This document shows, piece after piece, positions 1 through 6,102 of a stretch of 6,869 bases of DNA. The position numbers were made by a program, and so were the translations under genes. Within the stretch, counting starts at the first letter, position 1, and each line of letters starts with the position of its first letter. This stretch comes from an uncultured Clostridia bacterium (GTDB lineage Bacteria > Bacillota > Clostridia > Oscillospirales > Acutalibacteraceae): positions 1-6,869 of the forward strand of contig CAMCIX010000086.1 of the NCBI GenBank assembly GCA_945875045.1. The letters run 5' to 3'. The notes below the pieces were generated by a model, which did not search any database, had not been told where the DNA came from, and saw nothing but the letters and a program-made list of their open reading frames with translations.

Positions 1-42
1 GTAGAGAGGTCTCGTGGGCTCGGAGATGTGTATAAGAGACAG
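1..42. other. Nextera i7-side adapter (library artefact)
   Basis: This is not genomic DNA. Bases 24-42 are the 19-bp Tn5 mosaic end AGATGTGTATAAGAGACAG. Bases 9-23 are the Nextera read-2 tail, and bases 1-8 (GTAGAGAG) match the i7 barcode I know as N707 in adapter orientation. In-frame translation of the adapter gives the familiar artefact peptide MCIRDR, which would be fused to the recombinase fragment if a start were called at position 14. Confidence 0.98.
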
Positions 43-217
43 ATATAAGATAAAACGTATAAATTTTCACGCTCTGCGTCATACCTTCGCAACCCGATGC
101 GTCGAGGCGGGCTTTGATATAAAATCGCTTTCGGAAATATTAGGTCATTCAAATGTCAGTACTACCGTGAATATCAAATATCCTCACAAATTTAAAGTCA
201 CAGTCAAAGCAGCTTGA
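43..217 (+). CDS. Tyrosine recombinase/integrase, C-terminal fragment (5' truncated by contig edge)
   Basis: This is the last ~57 codons of a phage-type tyrosine recombinase, which breaks and rejoins DNA through a covalent 3'-phosphotyrosine. Visible are HALRHTFAT (the H-x-x-R pair of the catalytic domain), then [10 protein letters not shown] with its active-site His, and a candidate nucleophile Tyr in NIKYPH. The first whole native codon is at 44; everything upstream is adapter, so the N-terminal DNA-binding domains lie outside the contig. One oddity is that the family usually reads TT-x3-Y-x-H, while here there are four residues between TT and Y. Only about 11 residues follow the Tyr, which is short. 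The copy may be divergent or decaying. It could mobilise a nearby element, but no attachment site is recognisable. Confidence 0.88.
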
Positions 218-249
218 TGTATGAACTTTAATTTGGAAGGATATTTTTT

Positions 250-417
250 ATGAAGATTTTTAAAACTATAGTTTTGTTCTTAATGTCAGCCCTAACTCTA
301 CAAACAGGATATTATGCTTTGCTATATAAAGTAGAGATTACTACAGGTGCAATTTTCATCTGTTTAGGAATTACTTTATTAGTTTTGAGTGACGGTGGAT
401 TGGAACACAAAAAGTGA
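250..417 (+). CDS. Small two-segment membrane protein, unknown function
   Basis: This is a 55-codon ORF starting MKIFKTIVLF and ending LEHKK. Its start is well supported: GGAAGG at 235-240 lies 9 nt before the ATG. Residues about 4-25 form a hydrophobic stretch (TIVLFLMSALTLQTGYYALL), and residues about 33-46 form a second (GAIFICLGITLLVL). A lysine-rich start and a charged tail suggest a small inner-membrane hairpin protein. It begins 32 nt after the recombinase stop and could be co-transcribed with it. No family is recognised. The ribosome-binding site and membrane-like composition argue for a real gene, but no homology is claimed. Confidence 0.5.
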   Translation: MKIFKTIVLFLMSALTLQTGYYALLYKVEITTGAIFICLGITLLVLSDGGLEHKK

Positions 418-432
418 ATATCATATAAAAAT

Positions 433-468
433 AAAGAGATACAATTCCAAACGGTTTTGTATCTCTTT
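433..468 (-). terminator. Bidirectional hairpin terminator after the type III toxin gene
   Basis: A perfect 12-bp inverted repeat, AAAGAGATACAA (433-444) and TTGTATCTCTTT (457-468), encloses a 12-nt loop. On the minus strand it begins 5 nt after the toxin stop and is followed by the U-rich run TTATTTTTATATG, a good intrinsic terminator. Read on the plus strand it could also end transcription from the small ORF at 250-417, although the T-run there is weaker. Confidence 0.8.
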
Positions 469-472
469 GCTA

Positions 473-958
473 TTATCTGCCTAATAATTCTTTTTCAATT
501 TTCAAAACATCGGGAAAAATGAGCTTAACTCCCTTTCTTTGCAAAGCCAAAACTCTTTTTGCTTTACTAATGAGTTCAGTTTCAAACCTTCCGTCAATTC
601 TTACCGGAACAGACGCACGGCTATCTATGTATTCATTCTTTATATACTTTTCGGTAATGGGACACATATTTTGAATGAGAAATGCTTTTTCAAAACCGAG
701 CACTTCGCCGAAGGTGATGGTGTCGCACTTACCGTAACGAGCAATTTTTGAGTTGTAATATCCTCTGAACTTTTCTACTTGAGAAGAAAACGGAATCATC
801 CAGTACAAACCCGTATTTTCGTCCTTAAAGGCATAAAAGCAGGGACGGTCATGCGGCTGTCCGTTTACCCGTTCTTTGTTCCGCATCAGCTTGTCATCGG
901 GGAAATCAATGAAATATTGATCGTCAATATAATAAAAATGTCCGGTATTCATCACCAT
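473..958 (-). CDS. Type III toxin-antitoxin endoribonuclease toxin, ToxN/AbiQ superfamily, CptN-like
   Basis: This is a 161-residue protein, the usual size for ToxN/CptN/TenpN toxins, which are RNases that cut mRNA and also process their own repeat antitoxin RNA. Recognisable elements are an N-terminal FYYIDDQYF strand, DRPCFYAF (38-44), GLYWMIPFSSQVEKF (50-64), a central FLIQNMCPITEKYI (93-106), and a basic C-terminal helix with KAKRVLALQRKG (132-143). The IPFSS-x3-KF and QNMCPIT blocks are what I associate with the CptN branch. ATG at 958 is chosen because GAGG lies 9 nt upstream (968-971); a second ATG at 952 is possible. Directly upstream lie a terminator hairpin and two pseudoknot repeats, the diagnostic partner of this toxin family. 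Known relatives are phage-defence or stability modules; a defence role here is inferred. The gene ends at its own terminator. Confidence 0.88.
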   Translation of the reverse strand: MVMNTGHFYYIDDQYFIDFPDDKLMRNKERVNGQPHDRPCFYAFKDENTGLYWMIPFSSQVEKFRGYYNSKIARYGKCDTITFGEVLGFEKAFLIQNMCPITEKYIKNEYIDSRASVPVRIDGRFETELISKAKRVLALQRKGVKLIFPDVLKIEKELLGR

Positions 959-973
959 TTTAAACTACCTCAC

Positions 974-1009
974 TAAAAGAAATGCTCCACTCTTTTCAGA
1001 ATGGAGCAT
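974..1009 (-). terminator. Intervening terminator hairpin between antitoxin RNA and toxin gene
   Basis: On the minus strand AUGCUCCA (1009-1002) pairs with UGGAGCAU (989-982). The stem extends through UUCU/AGAG with one U-G pair to a GAAA tetraloop, making about 12 bp. UUCUUUUAG follows. In type III loci a leaky terminator in this position lets most transcripts stop after the antitoxin repeats and only a minority read into the toxin, which sets the RNA in excess over the toxin. Confidence 0.85.
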
Positions 1010-1113
1010 CAAACATTTGAACTCGACCTTTTGATTAGTCGCACATCGAGCAGCGACAAACATTTGAACTCGATCTTGTTTTAGTTGCATACCGAGTAGC
1101 AACAAACATTTGA
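1010..1113 (-). repeat. Tandem repeat array (46-47-nt units, about 2.2 copies) of the antitoxin RNA
   Basis: On the plus strand the array starts CAAACATTTGA at 1010, 1057 and 1103. The 11-nt core is identical in all three copies, and the CTCGA block after it is kept in the two full copies. The remainder varies mostly where base pairing is preserved: stem-1 arms change together between copies, while the loop downstream of stem 1 differs freely. The repeats are RNA-structured units, not a CRISPR array, because there are no spacers of uniform length and no cas genes. Confidence 0.88.
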
Positions 1114-1136
1114 GATAGTTTCCTATCTGTATTTAT

Positions 1137-1165
1137 ATTATACAGTAGGATTTTCGCTTTGTCAA
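1137..1165 (-). promoter_or_regulatory. Consensus sigma-A promoter of the type III toxin-antitoxin locus
   Basis: On the minus strand, TTGACA (1165-1160) and TATAAT (1142-1137) are separated by exactly 17 bp, a perfect match to the housekeeping consensus. Transcription is predicted to start near 1130, just before the leader hairpin and first repeat. A strong constitutive promoter fits the need for abundant antitoxin RNA. Confidence 0.9.
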
Positions 1166-1244
1166 GAGGTCGGAGTTAAAATGGGCGGATACACCGCCGA
1201 TATTATTATATGCAGAAAGTATATCAATATTTCGCTTATTCGTA

Positions 1245-1493
1245 TGGCAGTATGATGAGTACACTAAATATGAGTTCAACAGAGACGGCACAGGCTGGCT
1301 TTTTGCTGATGATGTGCACTACGAATATAGATACAAACTGTCAGGCGATAAAGTAATTATCGACTTTGAAAAAGACATTGTCCGTGACTGCGATTATACC
1401 TATTCCGTTGAAGAAAATACACTTACCTTAATCGGCGGTGACGGTACTGACGGTGGAACATATAAACTCGAAAAACAATTAAGTGAATCGTAA
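1245..1493 (+). pseudogene. 3' remnant of a lipocalin-like/DUF5640-like protein
   Basis: The frame from 1245 encodes WQYDEYTKYEF, then RDGTGWLF, YRYKLSGDKVIIDF, YTYSVEENTLTLIGG and GGTYKLEKQ, ending at TAA 1491-1493. This alternation of short beta strands (yeFn.DGtG, Y.i.gdkl.i.f, YtysV..ntLtL) is typical of the C-terminal half of small secreted lipocalin-like/DUF5640-type domains in Clostridia. The frame stays open back to 1149 but has no ATG, GTG or TTG until 1314. The upstream part (1149-1244) does not look like the family, and no signal peptide is present. The ATG at 1181, with GGAG 5 nt before it, is in another frame and stops at 1253. I read this as a headless gene remnant whose 5' part was lost, possibly when the neighbouring toxin-antitoxin cassette arrived. 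Confidence 0.6.
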
Positions 1494-1655
1494 AAATACA
1501 ATTAGACTTTATATAAAACAAGTTTTGATTTTTAAAAAAGTACGAAGTTAGGTTTACAACACAGTTTAACCTATACGCTCACCCCACCTTTAAGCATAAA
1601 CCCGCCAATATTAACAAGCTTGTTTCTTTTGAATAAGCCGTCAAAAAAGAGGTCA

Positions 1656-1699
1656 AAAGCCGACGCAAGCCCCTAAAACAAAGGGGTTACGTCGGCTTT
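1656..1699 (-). terminator. Strong hairpin terminator downstream of the phage-tail-like gene
   Basis: Perfect 10-bp arms AAAGCCGACG (1656-1665) and CGTCGGCTTT (1690-1699) enclose a further inner stem (AAGCCCC against GGGGTT with one bulge). On the minus strand the hairpin is followed by TTTTGACC and a run of six T (near 1643-1648). It starts about 40 nt after the stop of the gene at 1740-3206. The remaining sequence from 1494 to 1655 shows no convincing gene. Confidence 0.75.
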
Positions 1700-1739
1700 C
1701 TCAGATTCAGCAACTCTACGAAAAAGTTGGGTTGTTTTT

Positions 1740-3206
1740 TTATTGCGTTAATTCTGCAATTTTGTTATCTATGTACAGCTTTGTGTCGGCGTTATAGGTA
1801 CAATTAATCGTAACATCATCGACATCGGTCAAAACAGTCATATTTGGGGATATGCTTGTCAGCCCCTTTACAGTGCCGTCAGCGTTTGCCGTAACAATTT
1901 GTATATCTTTATACGGTACAAAATCTTCCTCAATTACTTCGCCGATATAAATGTCTTTTATATAAATTATAGAACTGTTGTAATATGTGAATATTATTTT
2001 ATCGACAGTTTTATTTGCTGAAGTAATATACTTGTATGTCATCTCGGTGGATTTGCTGACGCGTAAAACAGTTTCGTTTGAACCGTCTGTATACGTAATG
2101 ACTACTAATAAGCTGGTAATATCACTTGTTGCATTATACGCCTTAAAAGAAATCATATATTGTGTGTTTTTCTTAATATAAGCGTCAAAAGGCAGACCGT
2201 TCGAATATTTGGCAAATAAACTCACATTACCAACATACCAGCCATTTTCCAAAGATAATCCGTCATCTAAAAGTATCTGAGGATTAAACAAATTTTTATC
2301 TAAACAGCTTACGTTACAAGAGCTGAAATCGGTTATATCGTTACTTGTTAGCTGAATTTTCAAGCTATGCTCCGTAGAACTAACATCTCTTACCGAGATA
2401 GTCTCCCCCGATACAGTATTTTTAATTGATGAAGCAAAATTGTTATGTAAATATTCTGTAGTTACCTCACCTGGATCTCCCTTTTCGCCTTTAAGCGCAG
2501 CTAACTGCTCAGGCGTGAAATCTGCGTAGGTAAATGCATCTCCCTTTTCTCCTTTATCACCCTTATCGCCTTTTACTCCCTGAACACCTTGGATACCCTG
2601 CTCGCCTGTATCGCCTTTGTCGCCTTTTATGCCCTGAGGACCGGTAGCTCCTGTATCCCCCTTTTCTCCTTTAAGGGCTGCCAACTGTTCCGGTGTAAAA
2701 TCTTCATAAATAAAAGGGTCTCCTTTTTCTCCTTGCGGACCTGTATCACCCTTCTCGCCCTTAAAAGCGCCGTTATCCGCATCGTCTCTGACTGATTGTG
2801 CTATCTGTTTTGTTACTGTTGCAAGGCTTAGAAGCTGTTCGTATTCTGAAGGTGTAGGCGCCGGCGGTACGTCTCCCTCGCTATAGCCGCTTTCTACTAC
2901 CTTTATTCTCACCTGTGACGACGTTGCCCTGCTATCTCCCGAAATGCCGAAAGCCGAAACCGTAAATTCGGGCGCTTTTATAACCTCGTAAGGCACATAA
3001 CATTCGTTCTCTCCCGTGCATAATATACTGTCGCTGTCGAGCACTACGCTAACGGTTGTACCGCCGTTCTTAAAGACTGCGGTTTTGGCATACCCATTCC
3101 AGCTTTCAGGAAAAATGAAGCCTATTTTTTCAAACATAACGCTGTCGGCAATAGTATTATCGTATGCTATTATATTTCCGTCGTCTAAAATATCTACCTT
3201 TATCAA
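1740..3206 (-). CDS. Collagen-like phage tail fibre/baseplate-type protein
   Basis: This 488-residue protein is likely a trimeric, surface-exposed binding protein. Residues 1-105 form a beta-rich N-terminal domain resembling baseplate or tail-attachment domains of Clostridia phages. [16 protein letters not shown] (114-129) is the usual linker and short coiled coil. Gly-X-Y runs at 150-163, 180-223 and 240-246 ([13 protein letters not shown] type) form a collagen-like stalk. It is interrupted twice by the near-identical segment [16 protein letters not shown] (169-184 and 229-244). Residues about 300-435 (NLFNPQ to EEDFVPYKD) look like a jelly-roll/carbohydrate-binding module, and the C-terminal NKIAEL may be a trimerisation end. 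The start is TTG at 3204-3206, chosen because GGAGG lies 7 nt upstream (3214-3218). No other tail, head or lysis gene is nearby, so it is either a prophage remnant or a reused surface protein. There is no signal peptide. A hairpin terminator follows. Confidence 0.8.
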   Translation of the reverse strand: MIKVDILDDGNIIAYDNTIADSVMFEKIGFIFPESWNGYAKTAVFKNGGTTVSVVLDSDSILCTGENECYVPYEVIKAPEFTVSAFGISGDSRATSSQVRIKVVESGYSEGDVPPAPTPSEYEQLLSLATVTKQIAQSVRDDADNGAFKGEKGDTGPQGEKGDPFIYEDFTPEQLAALKGEKGDTGATGPQGIKGDKGDTGEQGIQGVQGVKGDKGDKGEKGDAFTYADFTPEQLAALKGEKGDPGEVTTEYLHNNFASSIKNTVSGETISVRDVSSTEHSLKIQLTSNDITDFSSCNVSCLDKNLFNPQILLDDGLSLENGWYVGNVSLFAKYSNGLPFDAYIKKNTQYMISFKAYNATSDITSLLVVITYTDGSNETVLRVSKSTEMTYKYITSANKTVDKIIFTYYNSSIIYIKDIYIGEVIEEDFVPYKDIQIVTANADGTVKGLTSISPNMTVLTDVDDVTINCTYNADTKLYIDNKIAELTQ

Positions 3207-3346
3207 AATTATTCCTCCAAAATTAATCGTATATCAAAACAAGCGCCTTATTTCCTCCTTTCGCGCCTGATTTTATTTTGATACCGTAATTAAGAAAGAA
3301 AAAAATTTTAAAAATGTAAACCTTTTAACTCATATTGTTTAATACA
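3207..3346. other. Intergenic gap between recQ and the tail-like gene, possible gene-end remnant
   Basis: There is no clear promoter or hairpin here. On the minus strand a start-less open frame ends in [15 protein letters not shown] and a TAA at 3224-3226. It looks like the tail of a lost upstream gene. A second Shine-Dalgarno-like AGGAGG at 3253-3258 lies within this frame and has no usable start after it. Confidence 0.3.
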
Positions 3347-5155
3347 CTACGGTTTATATTTTCCTATAACCTCCAAAAACTGTTCGCCATATTGTTTAAG
3401 CTTAACATTGCCAACTCCCGAAACGTTTAAAAACTCCTCGGGCGTTTGGGGCAGCTTTACGCACATATCCGTAAGTGCCGCGTCCGAAAAAATAACATAT
3501 GAGGGCACTCGCTTTTTTGACGCCAATTCTCTTCTTAATTCCTTTAGTTTATTAAGCAACTCCGCATTTACGGGGTTATTTGCGGATTTGTGCGGTTGCT
3601 CCGCCTTGGCTTTCACCGCTTTCATACTTACATTAACATTTCCGCGTAAAACGCCGTAGCTCGCCGCAGTCACCTTCAAAACGGGATATTCCCCGACCTC
3701 TGCCGTAATATACCCCTGCTGTTCAAGCGAGTCAATAATCTCCCTCAGCCGTTTCTCGGTAGAGCTTTTCATTATTCCGTAGGTAGATTGGATTTCAAGT
3801 CCTAAACGCATAATCCGCTCGCTTTTACTGCCGCGCAAAACGTCGCATATCATTTTTTTGCCGAAGCGCTGTCCTGTTTTTATTATGCAGGAGAGTATTT
3901 TCTGCGCGTCCACGGTAACATCCACCGTTTCAAATTGCGTTAGGCAGTTTGAGCATTTGCCGCAGTAATTAGCCGACCTATCCCCGAAATACCTTAGTAT
4001 AAAGTTTCTTAAACAGTCGTTCGTGGTACAATAATAGGTCATAAATTTAAGCCGCTCCGTATCCTTTTTGCGGACGGCGTCCTGTTCTTCCTCAGAAAGC
4101 TCGGGATTAGCCTCCGACCTCTCAATTAAAAACTGATTCGTGCAGACGTCCTGCCCGCTGTAAAGCAGAATACAGTCCGCCTCCTCGCCGTCACGACCCG
4201 CTCTGCCCGCCTCCTGATAATAGCTTTCAATATTTTTAGGCATATTGTAATGAATTACAAAGGATACATTGGATTTATCAATGCCCATTCCGAAGGCATT
4301 GGTTGCGACCATTATCTGACTGCGGTCATATACAAAAGCCTCCTGGTTGTCCTTTCTCTCGGTTTCGGAAAGACCCGCGTGATACCTTGTAGCCGAAAAG
4401 CCGTTGTTATTAAGCAGGTCGCACACCTCCTCAACCGTTTTTCTTGTCGAACAGTATACGATTCCCGATTTATCCTTGCGTTCCTTTACAAGCTCAAGCA
4501 GTCTTCCCGATTTTGAACCGGGTCTTTCAACCGAGAAAAACAGGTTGGGTCTGTCAAAGCCCGTTGTCACGATTAAGGGATTGTCAAGCTCCAAGAGCCT
4601 CAAAATATCGTTTTTAACCTCCTTTGTGGCGGTGGCGGTAAATGCGCCGACCACGGGGCGGACTTTAAGCCCTTTAATAAACTCGCTGATTTTAAGATAG
4701 CTCGGTCTGAAATCCTGACCCCATTGAGAAACGCAATGCGCCTCGTCCACCGCAACCATAGACACATTGATTTTCTTGCACAAATCCGAAAATTCCGCTG
4801 TAGTAAGCCGCTCGGGCGCAACATAAATAATTTTATATTTCCCTTTCTCTGCGTTTTGGAAAACCCTTATGTACTGCGATTCTGAGAGGGAGCTGTTGAT
4901 ATACGCCGCAGATATTCCCGACTGCACAAGGGCTGTAACCTGATCCTTCATAAGTGAAATCAGCGGAGAAACCACCACCGTTATTCCTTCAAAGACAAGA
5001 GCGGGCACCTGATAGCATATGGATTTCCCCGCTCCCGTAGGCATAATTCCGAGGGCGTCCCTGCCCGAAAAAAGGCAGTCTACAATATTCCCCTGCCCCG
5101 CGCGGAAATCGGAATGACCGAAATGTTCCTTTAGTATTTTATATTTAACTTCCAT
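3347..5155 (-). CDS. recQ: ATP-dependent DNA helicase RecQ
   Basis: This is a 3'-5' superfamily 2 helicase acting in recombination and stalled-fork repair in the cytoplasm. From the ATG at 5155 it has 602 residues, against about 609 for the E. coli enzyme. Motifs in order are the FRAGQ Q-motif (17-21), Walker A MPTGAGKS (38-45), DEAH (137-140) with the RecQ aromatic-rich loop SQWGQDFRPSY, TATAT (173-177), YCSTRK (234-239), GMGIDKSNV (289-297) and QEAGRAGRDG (314-323). The RecQ-C-terminal zinc site has Cys381, 398, 401 and 404, and a HRDC domain covers about 531-598. Nothing essential is missing. ATG 5155 is preferred over TTG 5173 because GGAG (5164-5167) is 8 nt before it and the family begins here. 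It lies 30 nt after the sirtuin gene and is probably co-transcribed with it. Confidence 0.97.
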   Translation of the reverse strand: MEVKYKILKEHFGHSDFRAGQGNIVDCLFSGRDALGIMPTGAGKSICYQVPALVFEGITVVVSPLISLMKDQVTALVQSGISAAYINSSLSESQYIRVFQNAEKGKYKIIYVAPERLTTAEFSDLCKKINVSMVAVDEAHCVSQWGQDFRPSYLKISEFIKGLKVRPVVGAFTATATKEVKNDILRLLELDNPLIVTTGFDRPNLFFSVERPGSKSGRLLELVKERKDKSGIVYCSTRKTVEEVCDLLNNNGFSATRYHAGLSETERKDNQEAFVYDRSQIMVATNAFGMGIDKSNVSFVIHYNMPKNIESYYQEAGRAGRDGEEADCILLYSGQDVCTNQFLIERSEANPELSEEEQDAVRKKDTERLKFMTYYCTTNDCLRNFILRYFGDRSANYCGKCSNCLTQFETVDVTVDAQKILSCIIKTGQRFGKKMICDVLRGSKSERIMRLGLEIQSTYGIMKSSTEKRLREIIDSLEQQGYITAEVGEYPVLKVTAASYGVLRGNVNVSMKAVKAKAEQPHKSANNPVNAELLNKLKELRRELASKKRVPSYVIFSDAALTDMCVKLPQTPEEFLNVSGVGNVKLKQYGEQFLEVIGKYKP

Positions 5156-5185
5156 TCGGGATTCTCCAATCAAAATTCACCTTTA

Positions 5186-5929
5186 TCAAAGAGATAACAT
5201 TACAGATTCCAAGACCTCGCCTATGCTTTCCCTGAAAACTAGGTTTGCATTACCGTCATACTGGGTTGCGTCGCGGTTTATTAGGACAATGCTTTCACCC
5301 TTAAAATATCTGATAAAATTTGCGGCGGGATAGACCGCGAGCGAGGTTCCGCCGATTATAAGCATATCCGCCGAGGAAATTGCCAAGGCAGCCGCTTCAA
5401 TCACCGACTGATTTAACGGCTCCTCATACAAAACAACATCGGGTCTTACAATATGGTTGCATTTTTCACATCTCGGAATCTGCCCGCGAAGCGCTTTTAT
5501 CTGCTCGTTCGGCATAACCGCTTTACAGTCGGTACAATAGTGCTTTAGTGTTGTTCCGTGCAGCTCAATAACATTTTTGCTCCCCGCCCTTTGGTGCAGT
5601 CCGTCGATATTCTGGGTTACAACCGCCTTTAGCTTTCCCTGCTTTTCAAGCTCGGCTAAGGCTAAGTGCGCTCTGTTAGGCTCCGCCGCCGTGTTCAGAA
5701 AGTAGTTATAATAAAAATCGTAGAACACATCGGGGTGTGTTTCAAAAAAGCTGTGGCTTAAAATTGTTTCGGGCGACACCTTGTATTTCTTTACGGTATT
5801 ATAAAGACCGTCTTCGCTTCTGTAATCCTTCATTCCGCTTTCGGTCGAAACCCCCGCACCTCCGAAAAACACAATGCTGTTGCTTTCCCTAATAAGCTCG
5901 GCAAATTTATTAATTTTACTGTTTTCCAT
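5186..5929 (-). CDS. NAD-dependent protein deacylase, sirtuin (Sir2/CobB family)
   Basis: Sirtuins remove acyl groups from protein lysines, using NAD and releasing nicotinamide and O-acyl-ADP-ribose. This 247-residue protein is full length. It has GAGVSTESG (24-32) for NAD, then MKDYRS in place of the usual IPDFR(S/G). TQNIDGLH (105-112) and the catalytic His124 in ELHG follow. A Cys4 zinc site is formed by Cys132, 135, 154 and 157, then come [10 protein letters not shown] (161-170), [10 protein letters not shown] (194-203) and INRD (217-220). The VLYEE and KDYRS variants are a Clostridia-type flavour. Whether it prefers acetyl or longer acyl groups is not evident. ATG 5929 has GAGG 8 nt upstream (5938-5941). 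It is the first gene of a probable operon with recQ. There is no fused defence domain, so a housekeeping role is more likely than an anti-phage Sir2. Confidence 0.96.
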   Translation of the reverse strand: MENSKINKFAELIRESNSIVFFGGAGVSTESGMKDYRSEDGLYNTVKKYKVSPETILSHSFFETHPDVFYDFYYNYFLNTAAEPNRAHLALAELEKQGKLKAVVTQNIDGLHQRAGSKNVIELHGTTLKHYCTDCKAVMPNEQIKALRGQIPRCEKCNHIVRPDVVLYEEPLNQSVIEAAALAISSADMLIIGGTSLAVYPAANFIRYFKGESIVLINRDATQYDGNANLVFRESIGEVLESVMLSL

Positions 5930-5962
5930 TTTAAAAGCCTCACAATTATATTCTTCAACTTA

Positions 5963-5991
5963 AATATACGCCGCAAAGAGAAAAAAGTCAA
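5963..5991 (-). promoter_or_regulatory. Sigma-A promoter for the sirtuin-recQ operon
   Basis: On the minus strand, TTGACT (5991-5986) and TATATT (5968-5963) are separated by 17 bp. A start about 7 nt further on leaves a short leader of roughly 27 nt before the sirtuin ATG. A 7-bp inverted repeat, AATTCTC (5998-6004) with GAGAATT (6023-6029), lies just upstream of the -35 and may be an operator, though it could be chance in AT-rich DNA. Confidence 0.8.
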
Positions 5992-6102
5992 TTATTCAAT
6001 TCTCAAAAATATTTCATATTAAGAGAATTATCAAGCGATAAAAATAACACTGTAATAAATATAATTTTATGAATATATTTAAAATTTCGGAATATAATAT
6101 AA

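Larger units (their letters stand above)
974..1130 (-). ncRNA. Type III antitoxin RNA: two pseudoknot repeats, partial third repeat, terminator
   Basis: On the minus strand, starting about 7 nt after the -10, the RNA opens with a small hairpin (AGATAG-GAAA-CTATCT, 1128-1113). Three copies of UCAAAUGUUUG follow at 1113-1103, 1067-1057 and 1020-1010, with a period of 46-47 nt. After the first two copies, the same fold is possible. Stem 1 is UUGC/GCAA (1102-1099 with 1088-1085) or UCGC/GCGA (1056-1053 with 1042-1039). Stem 2 pairs the stem-1 loop with the downstream end, ACUCG/CGAGU (1097-1093 with 1072-1068) or GCUCG/CGAGU (1051-1047 with 1025-1021). This is an H-type pseudoknot. The third core runs into the terminator. 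In this family each processed repeat binds and blocks one toxin molecule. The unit length is close to the roughly 45-nt CptI RNA. The 5' end is predicted from the promoter. Confidence 0.87.

Noticed and set aside
1010..1113. Possible mini CRISPR array
   Set aside because: Only 2.2 copies, similarity extends through the whole unit, paired arms covary, and no cas genes are present; the locus fits a type III antitoxin RNA.
1711..1740. Plus-strand terminator from CAACT/AGTTG and the following T-run
   Set aside because: The stem is only 5 bp with a 9-nt loop; it is too weak to list, although the T-run is suggestive.
3016..3270. Plus-strand ORF over the start of the tail-like gene
   Set aside because: It is antisense to a well-supported gene, has no Shine-Dalgarno site and its protein has no domain-like pattern.
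5156..5173. TTG start for RecQ at 5173
   Set aside because: ATG 5155 has better Shine-Dalgarno spacing and matches the usual RecQ N-terminus; the extra six residues have no family support.
5186..5929. Anti-phage Sir2 (Thoeris/pAgo/DSR-type) role for the sirtuin
   Set aside because: The protein is a compact single-domain enzyme with an intact zinc site and catalytic His, without effector or sensor domains, and sits with recQ.
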